Assembly: GCF_022698145.1 (NCBI RefSeq)
Contig: NZ_JALDAX010000015.1
Span: 1 to 64,000, forward strand
DNA length: 64,000 nt
Direction: 5' to 3'
Source of the DNA: Streptomyces spinosisporus
GTDB taxonomy: Bacteria; Actinomycetota; Actinomycetes; Streptomycetales; Streptomycetaceae
The stretch's first letter is position 1; the number at the start of each line of letters is the position of its first letter. This document shows, piece by piece, positions 33,495 through 41,760 of this stretch. The position numbers and the translations under genes are program-made. The notes beneath the pieces are model-generated. The model worked only from the letters and a program-made list of their open reading frames with translations, was not told the origin of the DNA and searched no databases.

Positions 33495-33932
33495 TCAGCC
33501 GCGTGCCGAGTCCAGTGCGGACTGGAGTGACTGGCGGTAACCGTCACTTGTGTACGTGGCACCCGAGACGGTGTCGATGTCCGCGCTCTGCGCCTGGAGC
33601 GCCTCGCTGCGCAGCCGTGGCAGGGCGAAGCTGTTGATCTCCTGGTCGCGTGGGTTCTCCGTCGGGTAGACGACCGCCGTCACCTCGGTGAGTTTGCCGC
33701 TCTTGAGGGTGATACGGACCTGGACCGGGCCCCAGCGGGTCTGCACCGAGTCGCCGGTCACGGTCCTCGTACCGGTGACGGCACCCGCGCTTCCGGAAGG
33801 CGCGGGCACCGCCACGGCGGGCGCGGGCGTCGAGTGCGGCTTGAGCGACAGCAGCAGCACCATCGAGGAGACGGTGGCGGCACTCGCGAGCACGACGCGG
33901 CGCAGCGGGCGGTTCTTCTTCAACGCATGCAC
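33495..33932 (-). CDS. membrane-anchored FMN-binding protein (single domain)
   Basis: 145 residues from GTG 33932, with GAGG 8 bp upstream. N-terminal anchor (about 12-30, RRVVLASAATVSSMVLLLSL) is almost the same as in the two-domain paralogue. One FMN_bind domain (about 58-143) with VQTRWGPVQVRITLKSGK and the flavinylation motif TVSGATYT (121-128). It differs from the paralogue in the middle (YPTENPRDQEINSFALPRL). It lies 10 bp behind the copy 2 reductase and is probably its electron acceptor. Confidence 0.88.
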   Translation of the reverse strand: MHALKKNRPLRRVVLASAATVSSMVLLLSLKPHSTPAPAVAVPAPSGSAGAVTGTRTVTGDSVQTRWGPVQVRITLKSGKLTEVTAVVYPTENPRDQEINSFALPRLRSEALQAQSADIDTVSGATYTSDGYRQSLQSALDSARG

Positions 33933-33942
33933 GGGCACTGCC

Positions 33943-35292
33943 TCACAACTCGAACGACTCATGGTGGATACGGCGGTCGGGGACACCGGCGGCGCACAGC
34001 GCCGCGTACAGATCGCGGGCGAAGCCGTGGGGTCCGCAGATGTAGACGTCGTGGCCCGCCAGGTCCGGGAAGTTCGCGCGCAGCGCTTGCGGCGACAGGT
34101 CCGGGCGGCTTCCGTCCGGCCCGTTGAGCGCGTAGCGCACCTGCGCGCCGCGCCAGCGTGCGATCGCCTCCAACTCCCCGCCCAGGGCGAGGTCTTCGGC
34201 CGTACGGGCCCGGTACAGGAGCGTGACCTCGCCGGGCAGGGTCTCGAACAGGGCCCGCAGCGGGGTGATGCCGACACCGGCGGCGATCAGCAGCGACTTC
34301 GGCGCGGTCCGCCGGTCCGCGGTCAGCGAGCCGTACGGGCCCTCCGCCCACACCCGCGTCCCGGGACGCAGCAGGGCGACCGCCGCGCTGTGGTCGCCGA
34401 GCGCCTTGACCGTGATCCGCATCAGGTCCCGGCGCGGCGGCGCCGACAGCGAGTACGGCGTCGACGTCCACCCCAGGCCCGCGCCGAGGAACCTCCAGCG
34501 GAAGAACTGCCCTGCCTGTGCGCCCAGTTCGTCCAGATCGCGGCCCCGCACGACGACCGAGAACACGCCCGGCGCCTCCCGGTGCACCGACTCCACCCGC
34601 AGCCGGTGCCGCAGGTTCAGCCGTACCGGCGCGAGGATCCGGAACCACAGCACCAGGGCCGCGACGCCGAGGTAGAGCGCGTACCAGGCGGCCGTGGCCA
34701 GGGAGTTGCCGCTGAGGTCGTTGCCCAGGGCCAGTTGGTGGCCGAAGGCGAGGAACACGGCGGCGTAGGTGAGGAGATGGACGTAGTACCAGAACTCGTA
34801 ACCGGTGCGACGGCGCACGGCGCGCGCCGAGGTGATGCCGACGGCGAACAGGATCACGGTGCCGGCGGTGGCCTTGAGCATCTCGGGGTAGTCCAGGATC
34901 ACGGTGACCGTCTCGTGCCACACCGAGGCGCTGTCCTGGGCGGCGTATCCGAGGAGGATCAGCACGATGTGCGCGACGAGCAGGCACACCGTGTACCGGC
35001 CGGCCATCGCGTGCCAGCGGGCCACCCGGTCCGAGCCCACCCGGCGCTCGAGCAGCGGCACCCGCGCCATCAGCCCGACCAGCACCGCGCAGGAGTACCC
35101 GCACAGCAGCCCGGCGATCCGCCCGGCCCCCGTCAGCACACCCGCGGTGCCGACCACCGAACCGGTGTCCACCCACCACACGGCGAGAACGGCGGCCACC
35201 CCCGCCCACAGCAGCGCCAGCACGGCGCCCGCGGGGGAGCGCGGGGCGGCCGGCGCCGCCGACACCGTCCGCCGCTCGTACACAGTGGTCAT
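33943..35292 (-). CDS. ferric-reductase-like membrane flavoprotein (copy 2)
   Basis: 449 residues from ATG 35292 behind AAAGGACG. Same layout as copy 1: six-helix heme domain (WHAMAGRYTVCLLVAHIVLILLGY; YVHLLTYAAVFLAFGHQ), FAD barrel (TPYSLSAPPRRD) and NAD(P)H domain (GPYGSLTADRR, LLIAAGVGITPLRALFE, YICGPHGFARDLYAAL, HHESFEL). First gene of the five-gene unit running down to apbE. Its promoter region (35293-35441) is shared with the response regulator and contains CTCAGAG direct repeats, so the two-component system probably controls the unit. Confidence 0.88.
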   Translation of the reverse strand: MTTVYERRTVSAAPAAPRSPAGAVLALLWAGVAAVLAVWWVDTGSVVGTAGVLTGAGRIAGLLCGYSCAVLVGLMARVPLLERRVGSDRVARWHAMAGRYTVCLLVAHIVLILLGYAAQDSASVWHETVTVILDYPEMLKATAGTVILFAVGITSARAVRRRTGYEFWYYVHLLTYAAVFLAFGHQLALGNDLSGNSLATAAWYALYLGVAALVLWFRILAPVRLNLRHRLRVESVHREAPGVFSVVVRGRDLDELGAQAGQFFRWRFLGAGLGWTSTPYSLSAPPRRDLMRITVKALGDHSAAVALLRPGTRVWAEGPYGSLTADRRTAPKSLLIAAGVGITPLRALFETLPGEVTLLYRARTAEDLALGGELEAIARWRGAQVRYALNGPDGSRPDLSPQALRANFPDLAGHDVYICGPHGFARDLYAALCAAGVPDRRIHHESFEL

Positions 35293-35340
35293 GGATGCGT
35301 CCTTTCGCCTGTTCGGGACGCAACTGTGCCGCCGCAACCT

Positions 35341-35393
35341 CTCAGACAGCTCTGAACGGGCGGCCTGAGAGCGCACTCAGAGGAAACTCAGAG
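35341..35393. promoter_or_regulatory. response-regulator-type direct repeats
   Basis: CTCAGAG at 35376-35382 and again at 35387-35393, exactly 11 bp apart, as expected for OmpR-family dimers; further related half-sites are CTCAGAC at 35341-35347 and CTGAGAG at 35365-35371. They lie between the divergent reductase and response regulator starts. Confidence 0.6.
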
Positions 35394-35441
35394 CATCCAA
35401 GGCCGCCCGCGGACCCGGAGCGGAGAGATGCTGGTGGAGCC

Positions 35442-36182
35442 ATGAACACCACCCGCTCCGGCCGCCCCGCACTGACCCGCCCCGACGGCACCCCGCTGCG
35501 CGTCCTCGTCGTCGACGACGACCCGGACCTCGCCGAGGTGCTGTCCGGCGCCCTGCGCTACGAGGGCTGGCGGGTCCGCTCCGCGGGCGACGGCGCCGCC
35601 GCCCTCGCCGAGGCCCGGGAGCTGATGCCCGACGCCGTCGTCCTGGACGTGATGCTCCCGGACACCGACGGCTTCGCCGTGCTGCGCTCCCTGCACACCG
35701 TGAAACCCGACGTCTGCGTGCTGTTCCTGACCGCGCGGGACGCGGTGGAGGACCGGATCGCGGGCATCACCGCGGGCGGCGACGACTACGTCACCAAGCC
35801 CTTCAGCCTGGAGGAGGTCGTCGCCCGGGTCCGTGGCCTGCTGCGCCGCGCGGGCATGGCCCGGCAGCAGGAGGAGGGACCGCGGCTGACCGTGGGCGAC
35901 CTCGTCATGGACGAGGAGGCGCGTGAGGTGACCCGCGCGGGAGACCTGATCGAACTGTCCCCGACCGAGTTCGAGCTGCTCCGCTTCCTGATGCGCAACC
36001 CCCGCCGCGTCCTCAGCAAGGCGCAGATCCTCGACCGGGTGTGGTCCTACGACTTCGGCGGCCGGGCCCATGTCGTCGAGCTGTACATCTCGTATCTGCG
36101 CAAGAAGGTGGACGCGGGCCGGGAGCCGATGATCCACACGGTGCGGGGAGCCGGATACGTCCTCAAGCCGGTGTCCCCATGA
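35442..36182 (+). CDS. OmpR-family response regulator
   Basis: 246 residues from ATG 35442, ribosome site GGTGGAG. Receiver domain about 18-135 with the acidic pocket LVVDDDPD (D25-D27), phospho-acceptor D69 in VVLDVMLPD, switch Thr in LFLTARD and Lys in DDYVTKPF. C-terminal winged helix about 150-243: ELSPTEFELLRFLMRNPRRVLSKAQILDRVW, RAHVVELYISYLRKKVD. Its stop overlaps the kinase start (ATGA). Probable targets are the 11-bp-spaced repeats upstream, giving autoregulation and control of the flavin electron-transfer unit. Confidence 0.95.
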   Translation: MNTTRSGRPALTRPDGTPLRVLVVDDDPDLAEVLSGALRYEGWRVRSAGDGAAALAEARELMPDAVVLDVMLPDTDGFAVLRSLHTVKPDVCVLFLTARDAVEDRIAGITAGGDDYVTKPFSLEEVVARVRGLLRRAGMARQQEEGPRLTVGDLVMDEEAREVTRAGDLIELSPTEFELLRFLMRNPRRVLSKAQILDRVWSYDFGGRAHVVELYISYLRKKVDAGREPMIHTVRGAGYVLKPVSP

Positions 36183-37636
36183 GGGGCCGGTGGCGCCGTC
36201 CGCCGTGGCCGCGCACGCTCCGCGCCCGCCTCACCTTCGGTCTGGTCGTGCTCCTCGCGATCAGCTGTGCCGCGGTCGGCCTGGCCGCGGTGATCGAGCT
36301 GAACGGGTTCCTGACCAGCCGCCTCGACGAACAGCTGGCCGAAACGGGCAACCGCTTCGCCGTGAGCCTTGAACACGGCGGCAGCCTGCCGGACGACCAC
36401 GACGGCGACGAGCACGGCGACGACCGCAGACAGGCCACCGGCACCTTCGGCGCCCGCCTGGTCGGCCCCACGGTCACCTCGGCGGCGGTCATCCGGCCGA
36501 CCGGCATCGTCCACATCACGCCCACCGCGCACGACACGAAGGAACTCGCCGCCGTCCCGGTCGACGGACAGGGCCACACCGTCGAACTCTCCGCCCTGGA
36601 CGACTACCGCGTGACGGCGACCCGGGGCCGCGACGGCGACGTCCTGCTCACCGGGCTGCCCCTGGAGCCGGTGGAGGCCACCGTTCACCGCCTCGAACTG
36701 GTCGCCGGGATCGTCTTCGGCGCCGCCCTCACCCTCACCGGCGTCGCGGGCGCGCTGTGGGTGCGCTGGTCGCTCAGGCCGCTGAGCCGGGTCGCGGCCA
36801 CCGCCGCCCGGGTCAGTGAACTCCCGCTGGCCAGCGGCGAGGTGGCGCTGCCGCCGCGCGCCCCCGAGCCCGACCCGCGCAGCGAGGTGGGCCGGGTCGC
36901 CGGTGCCTTCAACCGGATGCTGGGCCATGTCGAGGACGCGCTGACCAAGCGGCACGCCAGCGAGGAGCGGCTGCGCAGCTTCGCCGCCGACGCCAGCCAT
37001 GAGCTGCGTACGCCGGTCGCCTCGGTGCGCGGACACGCGGAGCTCGCCCTGCTGCACCCGGGCCCCGTGCCGCCGGAGGTCACCCGCGCCCTCGAACGCA
37101 TCGCCGCCGAGTCCGGCCGTATGGGCGCGATGGTCGACGACCTGCTGCTCCTGGCCCGGCTGGACGCGGGACGTCCCCTGGAACGCCGGCCCGTCGACCT
37201 GACCCGGCTGGTCCTCGACGCCGTCACCGACGCCCGGGCCGCCGGCCCCGGCCACCGCTGGGCCCTGGAGCTGCCGACGGAGCCCGTCACGGTCACCGGC
37301 GACGAGCACCGGCTCCATCAGGTGCTGGCCAATCTGCTGGCCAACGCGCGTGTGCACACTCCGCCCGGCACCGAGGTCACGGTGTCCCTGGAGACGGAGG
37401 GCACCTCGGCCGTGCTCACCGTGCACGACGACGGCCCGGGCGTACCCGAGGACCTCCGGCCCGGCGTCTTCGAGCGTTTCACCCGGGCCGACCGCCGCCG
37501 CACCGACGCCCCCGGCGCGGGAGCGGGGCTCGGGCTGTCGATCGTCGCGGCGGTGACGGAGGCACACGGGGGCAGCGTGGGCCTGGAGAGCCGGCCGGGT
37601 TCGACCGCGTTCGTCGTGCGGCTCAGTACCGTGTGA
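36179..37636 (+). CDS. membrane sensor histidine kinase with His/Asp-rich sensor loop
   Basis: 485 residues. TM1 about 18-40, extracellular sensor about 41-172, TM2 about 173-197, HAMP, HisKA with phospho-acceptor H274 in DASHELRTPVASVRGHAEL, HATPase with N box NLLANARVHTPPG, DDGPGVPED and GAGLGLSIVAAVTEAHGG. The sensor contains an acidic, histidine-bearing stretch at about 65-84 (EHGG, DDHDGDEHGDD), which could bind a metal ion; that would suit control of a ferric-reductase-like system but is inference. The 3' end overlaps the convergent L,D-transpeptidase gene by 14 bp. Confidence 0.93.
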   Translation: MRGRWRRPPWPRTLRARLTFGLVVLLAISCAAVGLAAVIELNGFLTSRLDEQLAETGNRFAVSLEHGGSLPDDHDGDEHGDDRRQATGTFGARLVGPTVTSAAVIRPTGIVHITPTAHDTKELAAVPVDGQGHTVELSALDDYRVTATRGRDGDVLLTGLPLEPVEATVHRLELVAGIVFGAALTLTGVAGALWVRWSLRPLSRVAATAARVSELPLASGEVALPPRAPEPDPRSEVGRVAGAFNRMLGHVEDALTKRHASEERLRSFAADASHELRTPVASVRGHAELALLHPGPVPPEVTRALERIAAESGRMGAMVDDLLLLARLDAGRPLERRPVDLTRLVLDAVTDARAAGPGHRWALELPTEPVTVTGDEHRLHQVLANLLANARVHTPPGTEVTVSLETEGTSAVLTVHDDGPGVPEDLRPGVFERFTRADRRRTDAPGAGAGLGLSIVAAVTEAHGGSVGLESRPGSTAFVVRLSTV

Positions 37637-38357
37637 TGGCGGTGCTGCCGCTCGTCGTGCCGATCGCCATGTGCGGCGCACGCCCAGGGCGGGCCCAGGT
37701 GAGGATCCTGCGCATCGCGGCGGACGGTACGGAGACACAACCGGCCGTCGCTCCCCGGCCGTTGACGTGGAGGAAGATCCCGGCCCCGCGGCCGTGCACG
37801 CGTCGGTGGTAGTTGAAGCCGATGACGAGCGCGTACGCGTACTGCGTCGGGTACGCGACCAGGTGCTCCGACTCCGAGGCGCGGCAGTCGGCCGGGCGCG
37901 GTTCGGTCCAGCGGTTGTAGGAGCGGGAGGCGTTGTCCTCGCACCACCACGAACTCTGGTGCACACGGCGGTACTTGTAGACCGTCCCGGACGGTGCGGC
38001 CTTGATGCCGAAGGCGAAGGGGAGGTCGTACAGGCCGGTGGGCGTCGTGTTGGTGCCCTGCTTGCGGGAGGTCCCCTCCACGAGCCCCTTCGCCCCGAAC
38101 CGGGCGGACGCCGAACCGGACTTCACCCAGTGCCCGCGCCGCAGGTCCCACCAGGTGACCGTGCCCGTCGTCGAGCCCCTGCCCGGCGCCACGGCGGTGA
38201 TCAGCTGCGTACCGCCACCGGTGTCGGCCATACGGGCGGGCAGCGGAGCGCTCGCGGCGAAGGGCGGCGCGGAGGAGGAGGCCGACGCGGGCGGTACGGC
38301 GCCGAGCACCAGGACGGAGGCGGACACCAGGGCGCCCGCGGCGACTGCGGTTCGCAT
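37623..38357 (-). CDS. secreted L,D-transpeptidase-like (YkuD) protein
   Basis: 244 residues with a Sec signal (about 1-27, ending ASAS). The YkuD-type catalytic motif is H197-V-N-G followed by ATAGC207VSVP, with the Cys nucleophile. There is no LysM, Ig or other wall-binding domain, so this is the minimal form common in Streptomyces. Such enzymes make 3-3 peptidoglycan cross-links or trim the stem peptides. An extra cysteine pair (C139, C158) may form a disulfide. It is convergent with and overlaps the kinase gene. Confidence 0.85.
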   Translation of the reverse strand: MRTAVAAGALVSASVLVLGAVPPASASSSAPPFAASAPLPARMADTGGGTQLITAVAPGRGSTTGTVTWWDLRRGHWVKSGSASARFGAKGLVEGTSRKQGTNTTPTGLYDLPFAFGIKAAPSGTVYKYRRVHQSSWWCEDNASRSYNRWTEPRPADCRASESEHLVAYPTQYAYALVIGFNYHRRVHGRGAGIFLHVNGRGATAGCVSVPSAAMRRILTWARPGRAPHMAIGTTSGSTAITRY

Positions 38358-38360
38358 GGC

Positions 38361-38948
38361 TCAGACCGTAGACGGCGGCAGCGGCAACGGCAGCCCGGGT
38401 AGGCCATCCAGGCTCGTCGCGACATGCTCCTTCTTCGCGAAGTACGCGCTGAGGGAGGCGTCGTCCTCGCGCGCGAAGCGCTTGCCGTGCAGGTCGCGAT
38501 CCTCGTCGTACGTCATGAAGGGCACCGCGTAACCGCAGGTGTCACGGATGAGTTCCGCGGTCACGACGACGATGGCGCGCAGTCCGTGCCCGTAGGCGTC
38601 GATGTCCGGGAAGTGGGTGAGCAGTTCGCCGAAGCGGGCGTCGTCACGGAAGACCGGCTCGCCGCGGCCGTGCACGCGCACGATGTTCGGCGGGCCCTGG
38701 AAGGCGCACCACATCAGCGTGATCCGGCCGTTCTCCCGCAGATGCGCGATCGTCTCCGCGTTGGAACCGGCGAAGTCCAGGTAGGCCACGGTGCGTTCGT
38801 CGAGCACCGCGAAGGAACCCTTGAGGCCCTTGGGGGAGAGGTTGACCGTGCCGTCGCCGGACAGGGGCGCGGTCGCGGTGAAGAAGAGGGGCTGCTCCTC
38901 GATGAAGGTCCGCAGCCTGCCGTCGATGCGCTCGTAAGTTTTTCCCAC
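38361..38948 (-). CDS. pyridoxamine-5'-phosphate-oxidase-like protein
   Basis: 195 residues. The split-barrel FMN fold is visible in PLFFTATAPLSGDGTVNLSPKG, VAYLDFAGSNAETIAHLRENGRITLMWC and GPPNIVRVHGRGEPVF. This is the actinomycete branch of PNPOx-like proteins, many of which bind F420 or FMN; the cofactor and substrate cannot be read here. ATG 38948; it begins 3 bp upstream of the L,D-transpeptidase's reading unit end, so the two may be co-transcribed on the minus strand. Confidence 0.85.
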   Translation of the reverse strand: MGKTYERIDGRLRTFIEEQPLFFTATAPLSGDGTVNLSPKGLKGSFAVLDERTVAYLDFAGSNAETIAHLRENGRITLMWCAFQGPPNIVRVHGRGEPVFRDDARFGELLTHFPDIDAYGHGLRAIVVVTAELIRDTCGYAVPFMTYDEDRDLHGKRFAREDDASLSAYFAKKEHVATSLDGLPGLPLPLPPSTV

Positions 38949-39083
38949 GCCTGGCGATTATCCGCGCAGGTCTTTCGTCTGTCTAATGAATTGCGGCGTC
39001 CGCTTGTCCCGTATCACCTGCCGGACTCCGGCCGTGGCCACCCCGGCCGGCGCTGAATCGGGGCGGCCACAGCGCCTGTCACG

Positions 39084-39965
39084 TCACTCGGTGAGCGTGC
39101 AGGCGGCCAGGGAGTCGAGGCCCGTCGGCTTCTCGGCCGTGCGTCCGATGGCGGTGGCGATGCGGTTGACGGTGGAGATCCGTTTGTCTTGGAGGGGGCC
39201 GAGGATGGCGTTCTGGACGAAGTTCGGTCCGCCTTGGCCGACGGTGGACTGCAGGCGTTTGTTCGCTTCGTCGATCTGGGTGTCGAGCAGCGCCAGATTG
39301 CGGTCGACCTCGGCCTTGGCGGAGGCCGGGACCTCCGGGAGCTGTGACGCGACGTCCGGGCAGGTGATGGTGCCGACTCCGGTGTTCCCGCTCTCGCCCG
39401 TGGCGTCGTCCGCGCCGTCCGAGGCCGAGGCCGTCGCGCTGGGCGTGGCGGTGGACTGGTCGCCGGTGCCCGCAGCGTCCCCCGCCCCCGACTCGGCGCC
39501 GGCACCGCTCGCCGCACCGTCCGCGTCGAGCGTGCACGGCGCAAGCGCGTCCAGACCTGTCGGCTTCTCGGCCGTGCGTCCGATGGCGGTGGCGATGCGG
39601 TTGACGGTGGAGATTCGTTTGTCTTCGAGGGGGCCGAGGATGGCGTTCTGGACGAAGTTCGGTCCGCCTTGGCCGACGGTGGACTGCAGGCGTTTGTTGG
39701 CCTCGTCGATCTGGGTGTCGAGGAGCGCGAGGTTGCGGTCGACCTCGGCCTTGGCGGAGGCCGGGATCTCCGGGAGCTGGGAGGCGACGTCCGGGCAGGT
39801 GATCGTGCCGGGTAATGCGGCCAGCGTCCGGGCGTCGTCGTTGCTCGTAGACGGTGTTCCGGCGAGAGCGGTGCCGGCGATCACCGCGCCGGACAGCGCC
39901 ACCGCGGCGGCGCCGCCGATGAGTGCGACGCGACGCTTGTTGTACTTAGGAAGAGCCCTGGACAT
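39084..39965 (-). CDS. secreted protein of two nearly identical domains (TTA codon)
   Basis: 293 residues with an N-terminal signal or anchor (about 12-36, VALIGGAAAVALSGAVIAGTALAG). Two domains of about 90 residues follow, about 55-145 and 199-291, separated by a Gly/Ala/Ser/Thr linker. Each runs from TITCPDVASQLP to ACTL or PCTL and has exactly two cysteines, likely one disulfide, around helical sequence (AKAEVDRNLALLDTQIDEANKRLQ, FVQNAILGPL). The copies differ at only a few residues. I recognise no family. Codon 51 (plus strand 39813-39815) is TTA, so expression should depend on bldA. A structural or surface role in development is inference. Confidence 0.8.
   Translation of the reverse strand: MSRALPKYNKRRVALIGGAAAVALSGAVIAGTALAGTPSTSNDDARTLAALPGTITCPDVASQLPEIPASAKAEVDRNLALLDTQIDEANKRLQSTVGQGGPNFVQNAILGPLEDKRISTVNRIATAIGRTAEKPTGLDALAPCTLDADGAASGAGAESGAGDAAGTGDQSTATPSATASASDGADDATGESGNTGVGTITCPDVASQLPEVPASAKAEVDRNLALLDTQIDEANKRLQSTVGQGGPNFVQNAILGPLQDKRISTVNRIATAIGRTAEKPTGLDSLAACTLTE
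39096..39373 (-). repeat. intragenic repeat, C-terminal copy
   Basis: About 278 bp, nearly identical at DNA level to 39531-39808, constant offset 435 bp. Encodes the second domain of the secreted protein. Confidence 0.85.
39531..39808 (-). repeat. intragenic repeat, N-terminal copy
   Basis: Partner of 39096-39373. Synonymous sites are also conserved, which points to recent duplication or gene conversion rather than ancient selection. Confidence 0.85.
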
Positions 39966-40094
39966 GCGAATGCCTCACTCGGGTCTGGAGTGACGGATGT
40001 GTCACTGCTGTGTGGCCGGTGTGCACAAACGCGGCGCCTGCGTTCACCGGGAAAGTACGAGAAAGCGGTTGCGGACGTTCAAGCGCCCCTCGGA

Positions 40095-40129
40095 TTGACG
40101 ATTCATGCAGAGCACTGCATACTCATGCA
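40095..40129 (+). promoter_or_regulatory. argH promoter with ARG boxes
   Basis: TTGACG (40095-40100) and CATACT (40118-40123) have a 17-bp spacer. The -10 lies inside TGCATACTCATGCA (40116-40129), a perfect TGCAT-N4-ATGCA repeat, and a second inverted pair ATGCA-N6-TGCAT covers 40105-40120. ArgR would block RNA polymerase directly. The rest of 39966-40241 has no gene. Confidence 0.7.
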
Positions 40130-40241
40130 TGCGGCAGCGGGGTCCGCGGGCATAGCCTGACGCCGACCGGATCCGACCCGACCTCGCCCGGCCCGGTCCC
40201 TCCGGTCCGACACCGACCAACCCTCCCTAGGAGCAGCGCAA

Positions 40242-41672
40242 GTGAGCAGCAACAGCGGTGACGTTCGGCTCTGGGGCGGCCGTTTCGCCGACGGCCCCGC
40301 CGAGGCCCTGGCCAAGCTGTCCGCGTCCGTCCACTTCGACTGGCGGCTCGCGCCGTACGACATCGCCGGTTCCCGTGCGCACGCGCGCGTGCTGCACAAG
40401 GCGGGGCTGCTCACCGAGGACGAGCTGACCCGGATGCTCGCCGGGCTCGACCGGCTGGAGGCGGACGTGGCGTCCGGTGACTTCGTCGGCACGATCGCCG
40501 ACGAGGACGTCCACACCGCCCTGGAACGCGGTCTGCTCGAACGCCTGGGCCCCGAGCTCGGCGGCAAGCTGCGCGCGGGCCGCTCCCGCAACGACCAGGT
40601 GGCCACCCTCTTCCGGATGTACCTCCGCGACCACGCCCGCATCATCGGCGGCCTGATCGCCGACCTCCAGGACGCCCTGATCGGCCTCGCCGAGGCCCAC
40701 CCGGACACGGCGATGCCCGGCCGCACCCACCTCCAGCACGCCCAGCCGGTGCTGTTCGCCCACCATGTCCTCGCCCACGTCCAGTCGCTGTCCCGGGACA
40801 CCGAGCGGCTGCGCCAGTGGGACGAGCGCACGGCCGTGTCGCCGTACGGCTCGGGCGCGCTCGCGGGCTCCTCCCTCGGCCTGGACCCGGAGGCGGTCGC
40901 CCGGGACCTCGGCTTCGAGCACGGCAGCGCCGCGAACTCCATCGACGGCACCGCCTCCCGCGACTTCGTCGCAGAGTTCGCCTTCATCACGGCGATGATC
41001 GGGGTGAACCTCTCCCGGATCGCGGAGGAGGTCATCATCTGGAACACGAAGGAGTTCTCCTTCGTGACCCTGCACGACGCCTTCTCCACCGGCTCGTCGA
41101 TCATGCCGCAGAAGAAGAACCCGGACATCGCCGAGCTGGCGCGGGGCAAGTCGGGCCGCCTCATCGGCAACCTGACCGGCCTGCTGGCCACGCTCAAGGC
41201 CCTCCCGCTCGCGTACAACCGCGACCTGCAGGAGGACAAGGAGCCGGTCTTCGACTCCTGCGACCAACTGGAGGTCCTGCTCCCGGCCTTCACCGGGATG
41301 ATGGCCACCCTCACCGTCAACCGCGAGCGCATGGAGGAACTGGCCCCGGCCGGCTTCTCGCTCGCCACCGACATCGCCGAGTGGCTGGTCAGGCAGGGCG
41401 TGCCCTTCCGGGTCGCCCACGAGGTGGCCGGCGAGTGCGTCAAGGCCGCCGAGGCCGAGGGCAAGGAGCTGGCGGACCTGACGGACGACCAGTTCGCCAA
41501 GATCTCCGCCCACCTCACCCCCGAGGTCCGCACCGTCCTCGACGTCCCCGGCGCCCTGGCCTCCCGCAACGGCCGCGGCGGCACGGCCCCGAGTGCGGTC
41601 GCGGTCCAGCTGGCGGAGGTGAAGGCCGACGTGGCGGCGCAGCACGCCTGGGCGACGGCCAAGAAGGCCTGA
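40242..41672 (+). CDS. argH: argininosuccinate lyase
   Basis: 476 residues from GTG 40242 after TAGGAGC. Last step of arginine synthesis: argininosuccinate to arginine and fumarate. Superfamily motifs: LWGGRFADGPAEALAKLSASVHFD, DEDVHTALE, AGRSRNDQVATLFRMYL, GRTHLQHAQPVLFAHH, and the flexible signature loop GSSIMPQKKNPDIAELARGKSGR with the catalytic serine. It lies about 10 kb from argCJBDR; argG is not in the window. Confidence 0.97.
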   Translation: MSSNSGDVRLWGGRFADGPAEALAKLSASVHFDWRLAPYDIAGSRAHARVLHKAGLLTEDELTRMLAGLDRLEADVASGDFVGTIADEDVHTALERGLLERLGPELGGKLRAGRSRNDQVATLFRMYLRDHARIIGGLIADLQDALIGLAEAHPDTAMPGRTHLQHAQPVLFAHHVLAHVQSLSRDTERLRQWDERTAVSPYGSGALAGSSLGLDPEAVARDLGFEHGSAANSIDGTASRDFVAEFAFITAMIGVNLSRIAEEVIIWNTKEFSFVTLHDAFSTGSSIMPQKKNPDIAELARGKSGRLIGNLTGLLATLKALPLAYNRDLQEDKEPVFDSCDQLEVLLPAFTGMMATLTVNRERMEELAPAGFSLATDIAEWLVRQGVPFRVAHEVAGECVKAAEAEGKELADLTDDQFAKISAHLTPEVRTVLDVPGALASRNGRGGTAPSAVAVQLAEVKADVAAQHAWATAKKA

Positions 41673-41760
41673 GTACCGCGTCCTCAAGGACGGTTCTCGA
41701 AGGTCATCGCGGGTACGTTGGGTCGCAAGCCGTACCGGAGCCGACCGAACGGAGCCCGCG

